This document shows, piece by piece, positions 12,269 to 25,771 of a stretch of DNA of 64,000 nucleotides. The notes under the pieces are model-generated. The model had not been told where the DNA came from, did not search any database, and saw nothing but the letters and a program-made list of their open reading frames with translations. Position numbers and translations under genes: made by a program. Origin of the DNA: Phanerodontia chrysosporium (Eukaryota; Basidiomycota; Agaricomycetes; Polyporales; Phanerochaetaceae); assembly GCA_001910725.1 (NCBI GenBank), contig MJGA01000032.1:62001-126000 (forward strand). Direction: 5' to 3'. Positions within the stretch are counted from its first letter, which is position 1. Each line of letters begins with the position of its first letter.

Positions 12269-12871
12269 GGATGCCGGTACCATTGCCGGTCTCCAGGTGC
12301 TTCGTATCATCAACGAGCCCACCGCTGCCGCTATCGCCTACGGTCTTGACAAGAAGGGCGGCGAGTCGCAGATTATCGTTTACGATCTCGGTGGTGGTAC
12401 CTTCGATGTTTCCCTGCTCTCGATCGACGACGGCGTCTTCGAGGTCTTGGCTACCGCTGGTGACACTCACCTCGGTGGTGAGGACTTTGACAACCGCGTC
12501 ATGGACTACCTCATCAAGCAGTACAAGAAGAAGACTGGCACCGACGTCTCGAAGAACCTCAAGGCGCTCGGCAAGCTGAAGCGTGAGGTTGAGAAGGCCA
12601 AGCGTACTCTCTCCAGCCAGCAGTCCACTCGCCTCGAGATCGAGTCCTTCGAGAACGGCAACGACTTCTCTGAGACGCTTACCCGTGCCAAGTTCGAGGA
12701 GCTCAACATGGATCTCTTCCGCAAGACCATGAAGCCCGTCGAGCAGGTGCTTAAGGACGCGAACCTCAAGAAGGAGGACATCGACGAGATTGTCCTTGTT
12801 GGTGGTTCGACTCGTATCCCTAAGGTTCAGCAGCTCCTGAAGGAGTACTTCGGCAAGGAGCCCTCGAAGGG

Positions 12872-12904
<33 letters not shown>

Positions 12905-13735
12905 TGCCGTCCAGGGTGGTATCCTCTCCGGTGATGAGTCTCTCGGCGACGTCGTCCTTGTCGATGTCAACCCCCTCACCCTCGGTATCGAGACCACTGG
13001 TGGTGTCATGACCAAGCTCATCCCCCGCAACACTGTCATTCCCACTCGCAAGTCCCAGATGTGAGCACAGCCTCCGACTCTGTTTGACCACGTACTAACT
13101 TGCGTTATAGCTTCTCGACTGCCGCTGACAACCAGCCCACGGTCCTGATCCAGGTCTACGAGGGTGAACGCTCGCTCACGAAGGACAACAACCTTCTCGG
13201 CAAGTTTGAGCTTACTGGCATTCCGCCGGCGCCTCGCGGTGTCCCGCAAATCGAAGTCATCTTCGAGATCGACGCGAACGGCGTGCTGAACGTCAAGGCT
13301 GCGGATAAGGGCACCGGCAAGTCGGAGTCGATCACGATCACGAACGAGAAGGGCCGCCTGTCTCCCGAGGAGATCGAGCGCATGGTCAAGGAGGCCGAGG
13401 AGTTCGCGGCCGAGGACGAGGCGAACCGCAAGCGCATCGAGGCGCTGAACTCGCTCTCCACGTTCGTGTACTCGCTCAAGAACCAACTGGGTGACCAGGA
13501 GGGCATGGGCGGGAAGCTCGACGAGGACGACAAGAAGGCGATCCTCGCGATCATCAAGGAGACGACCGAGTGGATCGAGGAGAGCGGCCAGACCGCGACC
13601 TCGGAGGAGCTCGAGGAGAAGCTCCAGGAGGTGCAAAACGTCGTGAACCCGATCACGAGCAAGCTGTACAGCGCGGGCAACTCGTACGACGAGGACTACG
13701 AGCAGGAGCCTTTCCACTCTCATGACGAATTGTAG
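11499..13735 (+). CDS. KAR2: ER Hsp70 chaperone BiP/Kar2
   Basis: Exons are 11499-11661, 11716-11743, 11797-12184, 12238-13060 and 13111-13735. The N-terminus carries a hydrophobic signal segment ([20 protein letters not shown]); a second in-frame ATG at 11544 is an alternative start. Hsp70 signatures are present: [24 protein letters not shown] and [15 protein letters not shown] substrate-binding domain and helical lid follow. The protein ends HDEL, the ER-retrieval signal. It binds unfolded proteins in the ER lumen with ATP hydrolysis. One frame break occurs at the C-run 12083-12086 (QFTP then [11 protein letters not shown] in another frame), where one extra C would restore the Hsp70 sequence. 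The gene is expected to be essential, so this is probably a sequence error. Confidence 0.95.
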
Positions 13736-14102
13736 TGCACAGTAGTCTTGACATGTTAGATACACTTGCGATGCATGATTAATATTATTTCTTTTCGGGA
13801 TTCACGTTCTTCGCTGCGTGTGCGATGGGTCTAAATGAATGAGGGTTGTGTGCGGGGGCATGTGGAGCATTTTCGGTGAGGATGAGACATTGGTGACGTG
13901 GAGACTTTGAACTTCATTGGATTGGAAGACACTGTACAACCAGAAAGAGATGAGCTACGAGAGAACAGACAACTACGCGGAGGGATGTAGGAGTAATGTA
14001 TGTGTTCGGAACAAATGTACTAATGCAACAAGAGATCGTTACACCCGAGAGAGACCCGTGAGCCATGTACAAGGAGACGAGGATTACAGACAGCGGCAAT
14101 CG
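13736..14102. other. Convergent 3' intergenic region
   Basis: This AT-richer spacer lies between the tail-to-tail genes KAR2 and UBC7. It should hold both 3' UTRs. No gene seen. Confidence 0.5.
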
Positions 14103-15343
14103 CTAGTCGAACGCCTCCTCGGCACTCCGCCTCACCAGACGGCGGACCTTCTTCTTGTATGCTATATGCGAGCGCGTCAGTGAACAGAGGGCAGGGCTCG
14201 GAAAGGACAGGACGCACCCTCGAAGTTCTCGCGCACCTCCTTCGCAGCGTCGACGTTTGCGGGGCTGTCCGTGTTCGGTCGCTCTTGCGAAAGCAGCGAC
14301 ACGACACTCAGCAGCTGCAAATTGTCCGTCAGCACAGCGGCACGCGCACGGCAGAGGCGGGGAGGGGACGCACGATCGACTCGACGGTGTGCACGGGCAG
14401 CCAACGCTCGCCCGAGTCTTCGTATCCGTACTGGTCCTCACCGGGCGGGTGCTGTGGGGCGGCGGGTCAGCGTTCGCGCACATGCAAGGCGGGGGCGGCA
14501 CCGCGGCGTCGCGGGGGACAGGGCAGGCGGCGCACGCGGCGCGGGGACAGGTCAGAAGCAGTCGCGATCGATGGGCCGTGAACGTATGCGGGCACAGCTG
14601 CCAGGCGGAATGTGCACCCGTTTGGTTGTGCGGCCCGGAACCTCAGGGAATGTCCCCGATGAGGATCGGGAGCGCGACAGCGGCGCACATCCAGCGATGC
14701 TCGGTGCAGTGATGCTGCAGACGGCTTGCTGGGTCTGTCCCCGCGCGAGTGTGCGCGTGCAGAGGCTTGGCCACTGCTCTACCGCGGGAGGTGCACGTGA
14801 AGGCCACTCACCAGGATAGAGATGCAGACGTTGCCATCGGGGTAGACTGGGAAAGGGATGTGAGCGCGTGGTACGATGGCCAGATGGATAGACGTACTGT
14901 TTGGGTGCCACATCGGGGTGATGAAGCGAAGCTTCGGTGGGTTAAGAGGAAAGTCTTCAGGGAACGATAGCCGAGCTTTGAAGAAACCTCCCTCGCTGAG
15001 GGCAGGTAGCGTCAGGACCTCGAGCCATCGTCCAGGGGCGAGGGAACATACTAGAGGGTGTCTGGTGGACTGTGGCACTATACATGAGACGACGTCTTGG
15101 GCCTCGAGACAAGCTGAGACGCACCCAATGATCATGACTTCCCACTCGTACAGATTGTTGTCATCGACCAAGCCTGGTCAGAGGGAAAAGTAGCTATTGA
15201 GCACCATGAACGATCGACGCCATCCGGTGCCAATCGACGATACCTGCAGAGAATCCCTCCACGGGATGCTTCGTGAGCTCCGTCAACTGGCGACGGAGGA
15301 GGAGGGTATTCGAGGGTGTGTTCGTCGGTGCAGTCGAGGTCAT
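14103..15343 (-). CDS. UBC7: Ubiquitin-conjugating enzyme E2, Ubc7/UBE2G type
   Basis: Eight exons, the third only 18 nt, encode about 177 residues: 15343-15244, 15173-15125, 15069-15052, 14995-14898, 14846-14812, 14451-14374, 14314-14218 and 14161-14103. The start [20 protein letters not shown] leads into [12 protein letters not shown], then [14 protein letters not shown], the HPN motif (MWHPN) and the catalytic Cys in DGNVCISIL. The acidic-loop insert [17 protein letters not shown] after the active site is diagnostic of the Ubc7/UBE2G/Cdc34 class. The protein should transfer ubiquitin in ER-associated degradation with Hrd1/Doa10-type ligases. The frame is intact. Intron 5 (14811-14452) is 360 nt, far longer than the others (51-70 nt). 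Confidence 0.93.
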
Positions 15344-15708
15344 CGTTGTGACCAATGTCTAGCCGTATGCGTGAGGAGGATCGATAGGCGAGAGACGAGG
15401 GGTGGTGGACGTTGTGGTTAAAGGTGAGAAATGGAAGGAAACCGTACCCTCCAGGCTGCATGGCGTACCTCGACCGGGACCCGGGACACCGGCGGAGTAA
15501 CCTTGCACACCTGCTTGCACCTTCGCTGCGTTCGTCCATCCACTCGCGCACGCATCCTTCAGCTGCTGGCCGCGTTTTCCGGCGAAACACGGTCCTGTAT
15601 ACAACAAGCTCGTATGTCATAGGTTGTGTGCATTATGACGCGCGCTGAAAGGGGCCTAGGACGAGCACGCCGGCGTTACCGCCACGGAATACCTGCTAGA
15701 GGTCGATC
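15344..15708. promoter_or_regulatory. Bidirectional promoter region UBC7/LAA1
   Basis: This 365-bp interval separates the divergent start codons of UBC7 (15343, -) and LAA1 (15709, +). No specific factor site was recognised. Confidence 0.4.
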
Positions 15709-18700
15709 ATGACCGAGTCGTCTCCAAGTATCACAACTTCCATTGAAGAAGTGCGTCTACTAGACTTTACACTGGCGCAAGATACTGACTCTGTGCAGAG
15801 CAACCTTGGCGGCGAGAATGGGGAAATCTACGTGTTCCAATGGCTAGGCTCGAACGAGCGGGTGTTGCAGCAGACGACCGGAGTGCGTCCGGATTCCCTT
15901 CCTCGCGGTACCCTCTGACCGTGTATCGCGCGCAGACAGAACTCAAGGATATCCAGCAAGAACTGGTAGACCAGTTGCTGAAGATCATCGCCGCACCTGA
16001 ACCCTACCCCGCGCCAGGTCGCCCCGTCCGCAATCTCGTAGCCCAGTGCCTCGTGAAGGTCTACACCTATGGCGAGACCAAGACGCTATTCGATACGATT
16101 CAGGCCCTGCTGAAGCACCTCGATCCAAAGGCCCCATCTAAAGATGCAAACAAGATGTATGTAGCAGGGTCATGGTACCAGCGCGGACCAATCATTCATA
16201 TTGCACAGTGCAGCGTTGTGGTGCATAGGAGAGCTTATGGCGACGTTTGGGAGCCAGGTGTGCTACAATGATAGTCGCACTAGAATTTATACTGACCACA
16301 TTGCAGATCATGTCTCTGATGGTCGAGACCACAACTGTATGCTTGAGGCTGTCCAAGTCCTCCAACGTATGTCCGTGCTAGTCTCATGTCTATACTTGTT
16401 ACCTGACTGCGCGTTCCCATAGTCTACCATCATCCGATACCATGCCTTGCTTGCCTTAGAGAAGGCGATTCGAACCGCAAAGCGCGCATTGACGGATTCT
16501 CTTCTACGGGATATCACTAAACAAGCCAGATCTTTCCTCAGTGACAAGTCTTTCCCGGTCGTTCGTGCGGCATGCAGTGTGCGTCACGACTCGTGTGTCG
16601 TTGAATTCCGGCTCATTGTTGCTCTAACTTCTGGCAGGTGCTCACCCTTATGTTTCCATTCGGAGACGGAGCGAAGAGCCTCCCTGATGTCGAGCAGCTC
16701 GTACAGCTCTCTGTGCGACAGCTAGACGTGGCTGATCAACCCACGCGGCATTCGCTTTCGAGGCTAGTCGCTCACGTGCTCGGGTCTACGCAGACGGAAT
16801 ACGCAGTGCCTATTCCAGATGCGCCTAAACAGAAGCAGAAAGCTGCCGGGTTATCACAGGACCAAGACAACGACCAACAGCCCCCAGCTCAGGAGATGAA
16901 ACGTTTGCTCACACCACAGGAAATGCTATCCCAGTTGTCCACTCACTTCAACAAGCCGAATGTCTCGCGCAGGACCAGAGTTGGCATCTTCGACTGCTAT
17001 GTCGCTCTTCTCGGCTCGCTGGGATCGAAGTTCGTGGAGAACAACTATGCACTCATTGTCAGCCATCTCATGACGGAGATTGTTTCCAACCCGCGCAATA
17101 CAGCGACTCGCTACGACGTCCTCTTCATACGGAGTCTTGTGGACATCGTCCTGCGAGATCTCATCGGTGTCAGGATGCTTAGCGAGCAGGCTCAGATTAC
17201 TGCCATTCAGGAACTCTCGAATGCTTATTTGAAGCGCTGGCCGGCCATGATGCCTGGGCAGACCGCTCCGAATCCCCATGTCCTCGTTGTCGCGCTGCGC
17301 GAAGTGGCTGGGCTCCTTCAACAATTAGGAAATGCTCCGACTCCTGTGCAGGTAGGCTCGAGCGGACAGCCGTAGGATGCGTGCTGACGTGCCTCCCTTA
17401 GGATGCACTCATGGAGCCTATGATGACTCTCCTCACACATCCAGTCCATTCCGTCCGGCTGAATGCAGCATGGACCCTGCGCTGCTTCTGTTATTCGACC
17501 CCTCTGCGACTCCCGAAAGTGTTGCTCAGTCTTGTCGAACAACTACAGAACGACCTCACAGCTCTCACCACCCCTGCAGCTCCGTCGGACATCAACACCC
17601 GCGTCCTCGGCCGTGCCTACGGCCTTGCTGGTCTCCTTTCGGTCATACCAAAGCGGCCTCTGTACGTTTCATACGACATCAGCGCCAACGTTTTCTACAT
17701 CGCCGTGCAGCTGCTCAAGCGTGCGGGCGAGCACGACGTGAAGATTGCGAAGGTGGAGATCGAAGTCGCCTGGACGCTCGTCGCGGCTCTCATGACGCTG
17801 GGGCCGAACGGCGTACGAGCACATCTTCCTCAGCTTCTTGTCCTCTGGCGCAACGCTCTCCCAAAACCCACGACGAAGGACGGCATGTCCGGACGAAGCG
17901 CCGCGGAATGGGCTTTCCTGCTTAGCGTGCGGGAATACGCACTACGGGCAGTGAATTCATTCCTCCAGTACAACTCGCCTGTCCTGCTGACTGCCGATGT
18001 CGCGCGGCGTATCACCTCCCTCCTCACCAATGCCCTGCAATTCGCGAATACCTTTGCATCACAGAAGGTCGTGGAAGAGCTCCCGAGGGTGTACCTCAGG
18101 AAGGGCGAGGCTTTCCTCTGTCTGCGGTCGACGCTCTGTTCCGCTGTCGCATTTACCAGTCGTTCATGGCGCTCGGTGTGTCCAAGATTTCAGAGACGAC
18201 ACAGGCTGCGCTGCTGCAGAACGCGGTTTCCCTCTTTGCCAGTCCAGAAGGTTATGTTGGCTCCTCCGTTCAGGCTGCCATCGCTGCTTCTTCTGGGGCA
18301 TTCACAAGTGTCTGGCAAAGTACCGACTGTTACGCATACGGCGTGACTTCAATCGAAGTTAATGAAGACCTATCCACCGACGTGGTTGAAGGTCAGGGAG
18401 ACTGGCTAAACAGGGATACGATCAATGCCTCCATTGATGATATGGTATGCGTTTCCATCTCACACAGTGCGGACAAGTTTACTTACTGGACCTTCAAGTG
18501 TAACAAACCAATCATCCGCTCTCTCGAACACGATCCCCTCGTTGTATGCCAAGCACGATTCGGCGACGCGGATCGCCAAGCGCAGCGTCTCGAGACCCCT
18601 CCAGCAGCTACTGCAGCGGTGGACGAGGCGATCCAGCTGTTCGCGCAGCTCCTTCCCTTGCAAGACTCGGCCTCAATGCTGCGGACAGTTGCTCAGCTCG

Positions 18701-21700
18701 TCGAAGCCACTGGCTCCGCTAAAGTGGAGAAGAACACGGGGCGGAAAGCTGCTGTGCTCGTCAATAGTGCGATTGCCCTCGTCCTTGCTCTCCGTCAGGC
18801 GTCCACGCATAACAAGCAGATTGCCGAGACGATTGGGCATCCCCAGGTCTCAGCACCGCTCGCAGACCTTCTGAAGGTATGTTCCTCGATATTTCCTCAC
18901 TCGTTTTCTGACCGACTGATTATCACCCAGAACATCTATCTAGACGAGGACGTTGTGTTAAGGAGAGCGGGGAGTGAAGCTATCGGCCGTCTTACAAGCT
19001 TGGCAGGCACCAACTTCTTTGCGAGCATCATCAAGACGCTTGTGAACGAAGTGGTCAACAACCGCAACCCGGCAGCGCGTGCAGGATGCGCATTGGCTTT
19101 CGGCTCCGTCTACCAACATGTCGGAGGACTCGCTGCAGGCCCCCTGCTGAAAACCACGGTCCACATCTTGATGTCACTAGTCAACGACCCGCACCCGGTC
19201 GTGAGCTTCTGGGCCGCACGGGCACTATCTCGCGTGATCGACTCAGCCAGTCTCGCATACGCCTCCTTCGTTCCCAGTACCCTTGGCCTGCTCTTCCGTG
19301 TATACATGCTCGAATCGCACGAGCCCGAAGGCGGGTTACTCAATTATGTTAACACGAAGGGCGAACTACCGCTGTACCAGGCGCTTTGCCAAGCCATGGA
19401 CGCTGTCATCACTGTCGTCGGCCCCGACATTCAAGAGTCGGCACGCACTCGCTCTCTTGTCCTCGATCTTGTACACCAGTTCCTAGCGGAAGAGGATGAC
19501 GGTATCTGCGTCGAGGCCATCAAATGTATTCAGCATCTGCTCATCTTCGCTCCCGACCACATCGATGTTCCGAAGCTCGTGGGTCGTTTCCGGAGCTACC
19601 TATCTTCGTCAAAGCGACCCCTCAAACTGGCCTCGATCAATGCGCTCTACCAGCTTGTGCAGAAGGATGTCATGACTCTGTCGCGGCTTGGGGGTGATCA
19701 ACTCGTCGAAGAACTTTTCGCCATGCTCGATGACGATGCCTCAGTCGCTGGCGTCCGCAACGTCATCATTTCGTGGTTACAACAGACGGTTGCCTACAAC
19801 CCGTCCGCGTGGATTGACCTCTGTCAGCGTATCATGTCGCGGACGACAGCCTCACAGCAGGCAGGCGATGCTGCGGCGAAACGCGGTGATCTCGACGACG
19901 AAGGTCAATCGCTGAGCGTTGATCCGGCTGCCGATGGCGACGGAGGCGAAGGCCTCCGGTCAACTGCGCGGTGGCGGACTCAGCTGTTTGCGCTGCAGTG
20001 CTTGCATGAAATTTGTGCCACTGTCGCCCGCTCTGGTCGGAGGGAGCACCTGGACATTGCCTTCGCAAGGGCACAAGGAATACCATTACCGAGGTTGCTG
20101 GTCTCTCGCATCGCGGACCTGATCCGTATCGCGTTCACAGCATCTGCGGCACATGTCATGGAGATTCGCCTCGAGGGTCTGACAGTCCTGACAGACGTTA
20201 TCGAGGTATGGTATTGCGAACCCAGCCATTGTCGCCTCGCGCTGATGAATCGTGTCACAGATTTTCGCTCGCTCCCCAGACCCTGACTTTGAGGGAGCCT
20301 TGCTGCTTGAACAGTATCAAGCTCCTATCACGGCGGCTTTGACCCCGGCTTTCTCTGCGGACTCGACGCCAGAAATCCTAGCATCCGCCATCAAGGCATG
20401 CGCCGTCTTTGTCGGCTCAGGCGTCGTGAAGGATGTTAACAGGATGGGTCGTATCCTTAAGCTTCTCACATCTGCGCTGGAGCAGTGTCAAGGTTCGTAT
20501 CCTCGTCTTTGCCATCAATGTAGTAGCTCACAGGCACTACAGAACCAGGGATGCTGCGTCTCGGGGAGGCGGTCGACCTAGGACCGAATGCGTCGGTCAT
20601 GTTGCGCATTGCCACCTTGTCAGCATGGGCGGAATTGCAGGTGTCAAGCACTTCGCAAACCTATCTCACTGCCGTTATCCAGCCTTACAGGAAAGCTTTG
20701 GCCTCCCTGTGGATTGGCTCTCTCCGTGACTACGCCAGCATTCGTGCAGGTACTGAACTTCTCGACGACGCCGCGAGTGGAGGAGTCGATTCAGCATATG
20801 CAAGCCTTGGCAAGGAGGTATTACTCCCGGTAAGTGGTGACAGTGCTTTTAGTACTCCTAAACCTGACGCGTGTTTGCAGTATTACAAAGATTCCTGGAT
20901 AGTCATCCTTCAAGCAGTCACTGCCGCGATGGACAACGGCGATCCTTTCATACGCGTAGCAATGGATGGCCGTGAGCCCACAGATGCTGATGCAAGTGCC
21001 TCTACGAACGGCTCTGTATCCGAGCAACCTACAACCTTCTTCTACGTGCTTTTCGGTCTGGTCTTTGAGACGCTTGCCACGTCAACTCCCGAAACCGGCT
21101 TGCAAAACATCCGGAACACCATCATCTCTCTCAAGGCTTTGAAGCACCTAGTCAAACCTCAGTACGCTGGGAACGCATTCAAAGAAGTACCAATCTTCGA
21201 AGAACTCGTCAATCTCTGTTATCGCATGGCCTTGACGGAACCGGTCGCTGTTCAGACGCACCTGGTCGACAGTCTTGCGAGCTTGGCAAGCAGTGTCGCT
21301 CAGTCTCAGAGGTATGTCTGACGTAGCGTGTATAGAAACACGGAATAATGACCGGTCGTGTAGCGAACAGCAGGAGTCACCTCCGCCTCAAGTGCACTGT
21401 CTAAGGATATGTGCCTATGTATTGAAGCGAGCTATCAATAACACGAGGGACAAGTCTTTCCGTAAGTGCAAGTTATGCCTCCCAGTCTCTAATCTCAATT
21501 TATCACAGAAGACAATGCGACCCCGGCAGACCGCGTACTCCTTATTAACTCTGGCTTTGACGCCTACACCGTGATCGCTGCGGCTTGCGAGGCCTCTCGT
21601 AACATTGAATATCGCACCGTGGCGGTAGCTTTGTACAACGGTGCGAATGTCCCCTAACCTCCGCTAGATGCTGTTATTTACACCCCCTCAGACCTTCTGA

Positions 21701-22660
21701 AGGATGAAGTGTCTGAGTTGGACCTTGTGGGACCGACCCTACAGTCTCTGAAGAAGCTTTTAGAGAAGGTCCCAGAAGACGATCACGAGCGTTTGAAGTA
21801 CGAAAGGGTGATCCACGGCCTTCTTTCCGCGTGCCTATTGAACATCGATGCTATGAGGTTTGTCGGCTAGTTTTTCTTTTGCTAACTTTGACTTGCTCAT
21901 TTACTGTCCAGAGGTCGCGATGGTCCGGCATGTAGGAAGAAAATCAAGAACAACATGCTTGCGGCTGTCCTTATCCTCACTATCCTTCCTCCCATCGTCA
22001 GGCTGAGCCAAGCCGTCATCGAGCACTGCTGCTTCCTTATCTCGCAGCAGCTGAGCGAGTCCAACGAGGTGTGTCCCCAAGCACTTCAGTCTGGGCATCC
22101 CCTAACTCGTGTGCGCAGATGGCATTAACTGCGGCGCATTGTGCCAAGACCTTGGTCACCGCCTCTGCAATGGGAAATCCTGCGCTGCAGCACTGCGCCA
22201 GACTACTTCTGCCGGGTATGATCGAGTGCATCGCACGAGTCGCGGCTCTCGAAGGCGAAGCAACCGAGGTCCGCATTCAGATCGTCGGCGAAATGTGGAA
22301 GGCGTTTGCTGCGCTGTTCACCTCGTCGAGCGAAGAAAACAGTACGTTGTCTTTTCCATTGTGCATGGATGCAGTCCTAATGACTGTTGCACAGAGCCGC
22401 GTGTCTTGGGTGTTCTGCTTCCAACCATGACGCTCCTCCTGGACCCGAACCAGACACCGCCTTCAGCATTGCACACACAGACGATCGCGCAGGTGTTGAC
22501 TTTCGCGACGGCCTCCCCACCAGCATTCAAGGAAGCCACGACGAAACTTCCTGCAGAGCTCAGGGAGACATTGGAGACGTCGGTCAGACAGGCTCTCGGA
22601 GGCAAGAAGAACGCAGGGGGCGAAGTGCACAAGCCACAGATCTCCCTGCGATCGTTCTAA
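15709..22660 (+). CDS. LAA1: Laa1/HEATR5 family, AP-1 accessory HEAT-repeat protein
   Basis: This is one very long gene of about 2,000 codons with many 47-60 nt introns, some in frame and stop-free (for example after DLLK, before NIYLDEDVVL). Its alpha-helical repeats match HEATR5 landmarks: APGRPVRNLVAQCLVKVYTY, AALWCIGELMATFGSQ, RRTRVGIFDCYVALLGSLGS, FPLSAVDALFRCRIYQSFMA (across a break), PDPDFEGALLLEQYQAP, and a helical C-terminus near QALGGKKNAGGEVHKPQISL. The family acts at trans-Golgi and endosomes with clathrin adaptor AP-1. One frame break lies at about 18115 (GEAF then PLSAVDALF), where an added C in a short C-run restores frame. It shares its promoter with UBC7 and is convergent with the VHS gene. 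Confidence 0.87.
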
Positions 22661-22909
22661 CCAGCGACCTGATGGGGAAGCGACGGCAATATCTCTTTGG
22701 ATAATTTATGCACTTTGGTCAAGGGACAGGATGCGAATAAGGAATAATAATAGTGCTGCTCACGACCGGACAGATGTATTCTACAACTAATTGCACAGAC
22801 AAAAACACGACAGCAACAACAACCGTAAACGTCCTTGTATCTCCCAGCCGACCAACGAAATACCTGCCCTCCAAGAATGTTGATCCTGGGACCATGAGTG
22901 CGACGACGC

Positions 22910-25771
22910 TCAGTGCACGGCAGTAGGCGTCGGTTTGTTGACCTGCCCTCCTGCAAACGTTCCTTCATGCGCTCCGCCGCAGCGTCGTAAACGTAGTGCA
23001 CGGGGTGGTGCCATGGCGGCTGAGGCGCTGGGACCTCGTCGTCGTTGTCCTCCGTGAACTCGTCCGAGCGGCGCGACTCATTGCCATGTTCATAAAACAG
23101 GTCGTTTGGATCGAATACTGTCGGACGCGTTTTGTCAGCCTGATGTCCACACTTGCCATGGAACAGAAACGGGTACAAACCATCGTTATCGGGCGGCGGG
23201 ACCGCGCGCCGTTTGCCGAGAGCTTTCGCGCTAGGGCGTGTTGGCACGGGAATATCCTCGTCCTCATCCGCGCCATGCGTGTTGACGTCGCCGATTCGCG
23301 CTCTGCTCATCGCCTGTTCCACGTCCTGCGCGTCATGGTACTGCTGCGTGGAATGTGTCATCGAGCTGCGGTCCGGAGACGGCGTGCGCGAGCGCGTGGC
23401 CGAGTGCACCGGTTGGCGGGGGCCATGTGGAGCCGGCGGCGGCGGCGCGAGCGAGGGCGTCAGGTGTGCGTGGAAGCTGCCCGGGCTGTGCGAGAGCGCA
23501 GACTGGTGCGATGGTACCGGAGGCAACGGATGTCCGTGCGAGTGCGAGTTCACGCTGTGCACCATGACAGAGGGCGCGGGAGATGGCGACGGCGATGTTG
23601 ACGGCGACGGCGTGCGCGAAGACCCTGCACCAAAGTGCGGCTGGGGTGGCTCGAGATGCACTTGGCCATCCGCGTCGTAAAACAGTTGCTATAAAGATAT
23701 CAGCAGCGTAGAGGAGGACATTGTCCGCAACTTACACTTCGGTCTATCCGCGTCTCCTTCTTGCTCCGCTCCTCGGCATCACGCTCTATACCGACCCGTT
23801 CGAGATCGTCATATTGCCGCAGCGCATCCGTCAGTTCTTCGTTTGCCTTGAGCAACTCTGCGAGTAGGAGCTCCTCTTGCGTTGCTTCAACATGCTCTGC
23901 AGAGTCCTGTCGAGCGACGCCTGGAGGGTGCACTTGATCTTGCGACCGAGTCCGTTTCTGCAACTCTGGGCTCCCCGACCTGCTGCCTGCCGGGAGCGTT
24001 CGGCACCTGCCGACGCCCATGGTATCTGCGCATATATCAACTCCTGCGATGCGCGACACCGCGCATAGAATTCCTGCATGGGTCGTCAGCGATATATGAG
24101 ATTCCGCAGATATAGCTACTGACGCGTATGATCTCCTTGTTCTTGAGATCTTCCGGCTTTGCGAACGCAAGCGCTTCAGAGAGCAGCGAGGCATTTCCAC
24201 TGCCCACCTTGCACTCCTGGAACAATCGGCGCATGTCCTCTTCGGGCGGTATAACGCGATGCCGTGACGAGGTCTTGTGCTTCGCAACCTATCACCAGGC
24301 TGTTAGCTTAATCGCGTATCAGCGACATATCTACGTACTGAGGGTCGTCTTGGGACGTCAGCCGGTCTTGCACCCACTGGCGGCTCCTGGAAGTTGGGCA
24401 CGGGCGGGTTGAACATCGCATCATCCGTGTCAAAGGGAATTCCCTCATCCGGCTGGTCTGGCGACTTGACTTTGCGCCAGAGTCCCCGGAACCCCTCCTT
24501 CTCATGGCGGCTGCCTGCAGCATGATCAGCGCCGCGCGGCACCGGATGGGGACCTGCGTACCTGATGGGCTCATGTATGCAGCGCCGGCAAGTACCTCGA
24601 GTAATCGCTCCCGTACTACAGGTGACGTCTTGGACGACTGAAGTACGTCCTCGAGCGTGTCCAGGAACTTGCGTGATGAGCATTGCTGGATAAAGACTTC
24701 ACGGCAGTTTCGAAGCATGATGGCCCAGAGCTGTGCACACGTCAGGCGAGGCAGGCAGTGGCAGAGGAGAAAGGACGCCTTACGCGGGCTGCCGAGAGCT
24801 GGGCCGGAGCTTCGGCGTATCTGCAAGACGTATGTTACGCTCTGCGGAAGGGACAAGGCGGCGTGCGCTCACTTGAATTCCTTGCGAAGCGCTTTCATCG
24901 CTTCCTTGGCGTGTGCCTCGCTGGCTGAAGCGCGCTCGCACACTTCGAGCACCAGGGACCAGTCCTCTGATGCGTGCGCCGTCAGGAAGCCTGCTTCCCT
25001 TCAGTACGTGCGGTGTCTGCGGCGGGATGGGCGGCGCACCGATCATCCTAGTGAGCTCGGCCTGGCCCTCCTCCTCCTTGCGTTCGCGCTCGCGATGCCG
25101 CTCCTTCTCCTTCTCGCGCTCGCGGTTGCGCTCGCTCGCTCGCTCCCAGAATCCCTTGCGCTCCTTCTTCTCCTCGCGGATGCTCACCTGGTCGCTGGTA
25201 AGCTGCTCGTCCGAGTGCTCGACGCGCAGCTGCGGCGGGGTGTCGGGATGCGGGTCGAGCGCCTTCAGGATGCCGACGGCCGCCGCAGCGTTCTGACTGC
25301 TCGGCTGCTTCTTCATCGCCTTGTGCGTGCCCTCGCGCTCGAGGCCCTTGCCGTTGCCCGAAGGCTTCGGCGGCACGGCGGGCGGCGGGCTGAACGGCGA
25401 GACGGCGCGCGGGGAGTGGTGGCCGAGGCGGGGCGAGCTGCCTATATGCGCATGAATGTGAGCGGGCGGGTGGTACGCGTCCGGGGGCGTGGAGGCTTGA
25501 GGCGCACCGTCATGCGAGGAGACCAAGTCCCAATGGTCGTCCGATGAAACGCGAACCGAGTTGCGGTCATGCTGGGGGTGCGGGGAGGGAAGAAATGGCT
25601 ATTCTGCAGAGATCGTGGTCTGTCTTTGGCGGCGGGAGTAAACGAAGGAGAATGAAGGCGCACCTCCTGGTGGCCGGCGCCGCCTGGACTGGCGAGATCC
25701 TTGCCGCCTCCCGGGGGAGGCGGTCTCGCCGGCTTTGGCTTGTCACGGCCAAAGAGTCTCTTCATGGGCAT
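22910..25771 (-). CDS. VHS-domain (GAT-like) endosomal/actin-patch adaptor
   Basis: The start is ATGCCCATGAAGAG at 25771 (or ATG at 25765), giving KRLFGRDKPKPARPPPP. A Pro-rich and then charged region (RNREREKEKERHRERERKEE) precedes the VHS domain: ELTRMIGFLTAHASEDWSLV, KALRKEFKYAEAPAQLSAAR, LWAIMLRNCREVFIQQ. A GAT-like helical segment follows (PEDLKNKEIIR, EFYARCRASQELIYAQI, then LLLAELLKANEELTDALRQY). The tail is Ser/Pro/His-rich with the basidiomycete motif KALGKRRA. The closest known type is Lsb5/GGA-like VHS adaptors that bind ubiquitinated cargo; this is inference. Frame breaks: G/C-run at 23992-23994 and probably 22945-22947. Without the second correction the frame would run on to 22657 through unlikely sequence; with it, it stops at 22910. 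Confidence 0.75.

Noticed and set aside
12234..13091. 285-codon minus ORF antisense to KAR2
   Set aside because: Antisense frames of Hsp70 genes are often open because of codon bias; no independent support.
15132..15620. 162-codon minus ORF as the N-terminus of UBC7
   Set aside because: It reads through intron 1. The spliced start at 15343 gives the proper E2 N-terminus.
22657..22909. Extension of the VHS protein to a stop at 22657
   Set aside because: The added sequence is Cys-rich junk overlapping the LAA1 3' end; a one-base correction at 22945 gives an earlier, more plausible stop.
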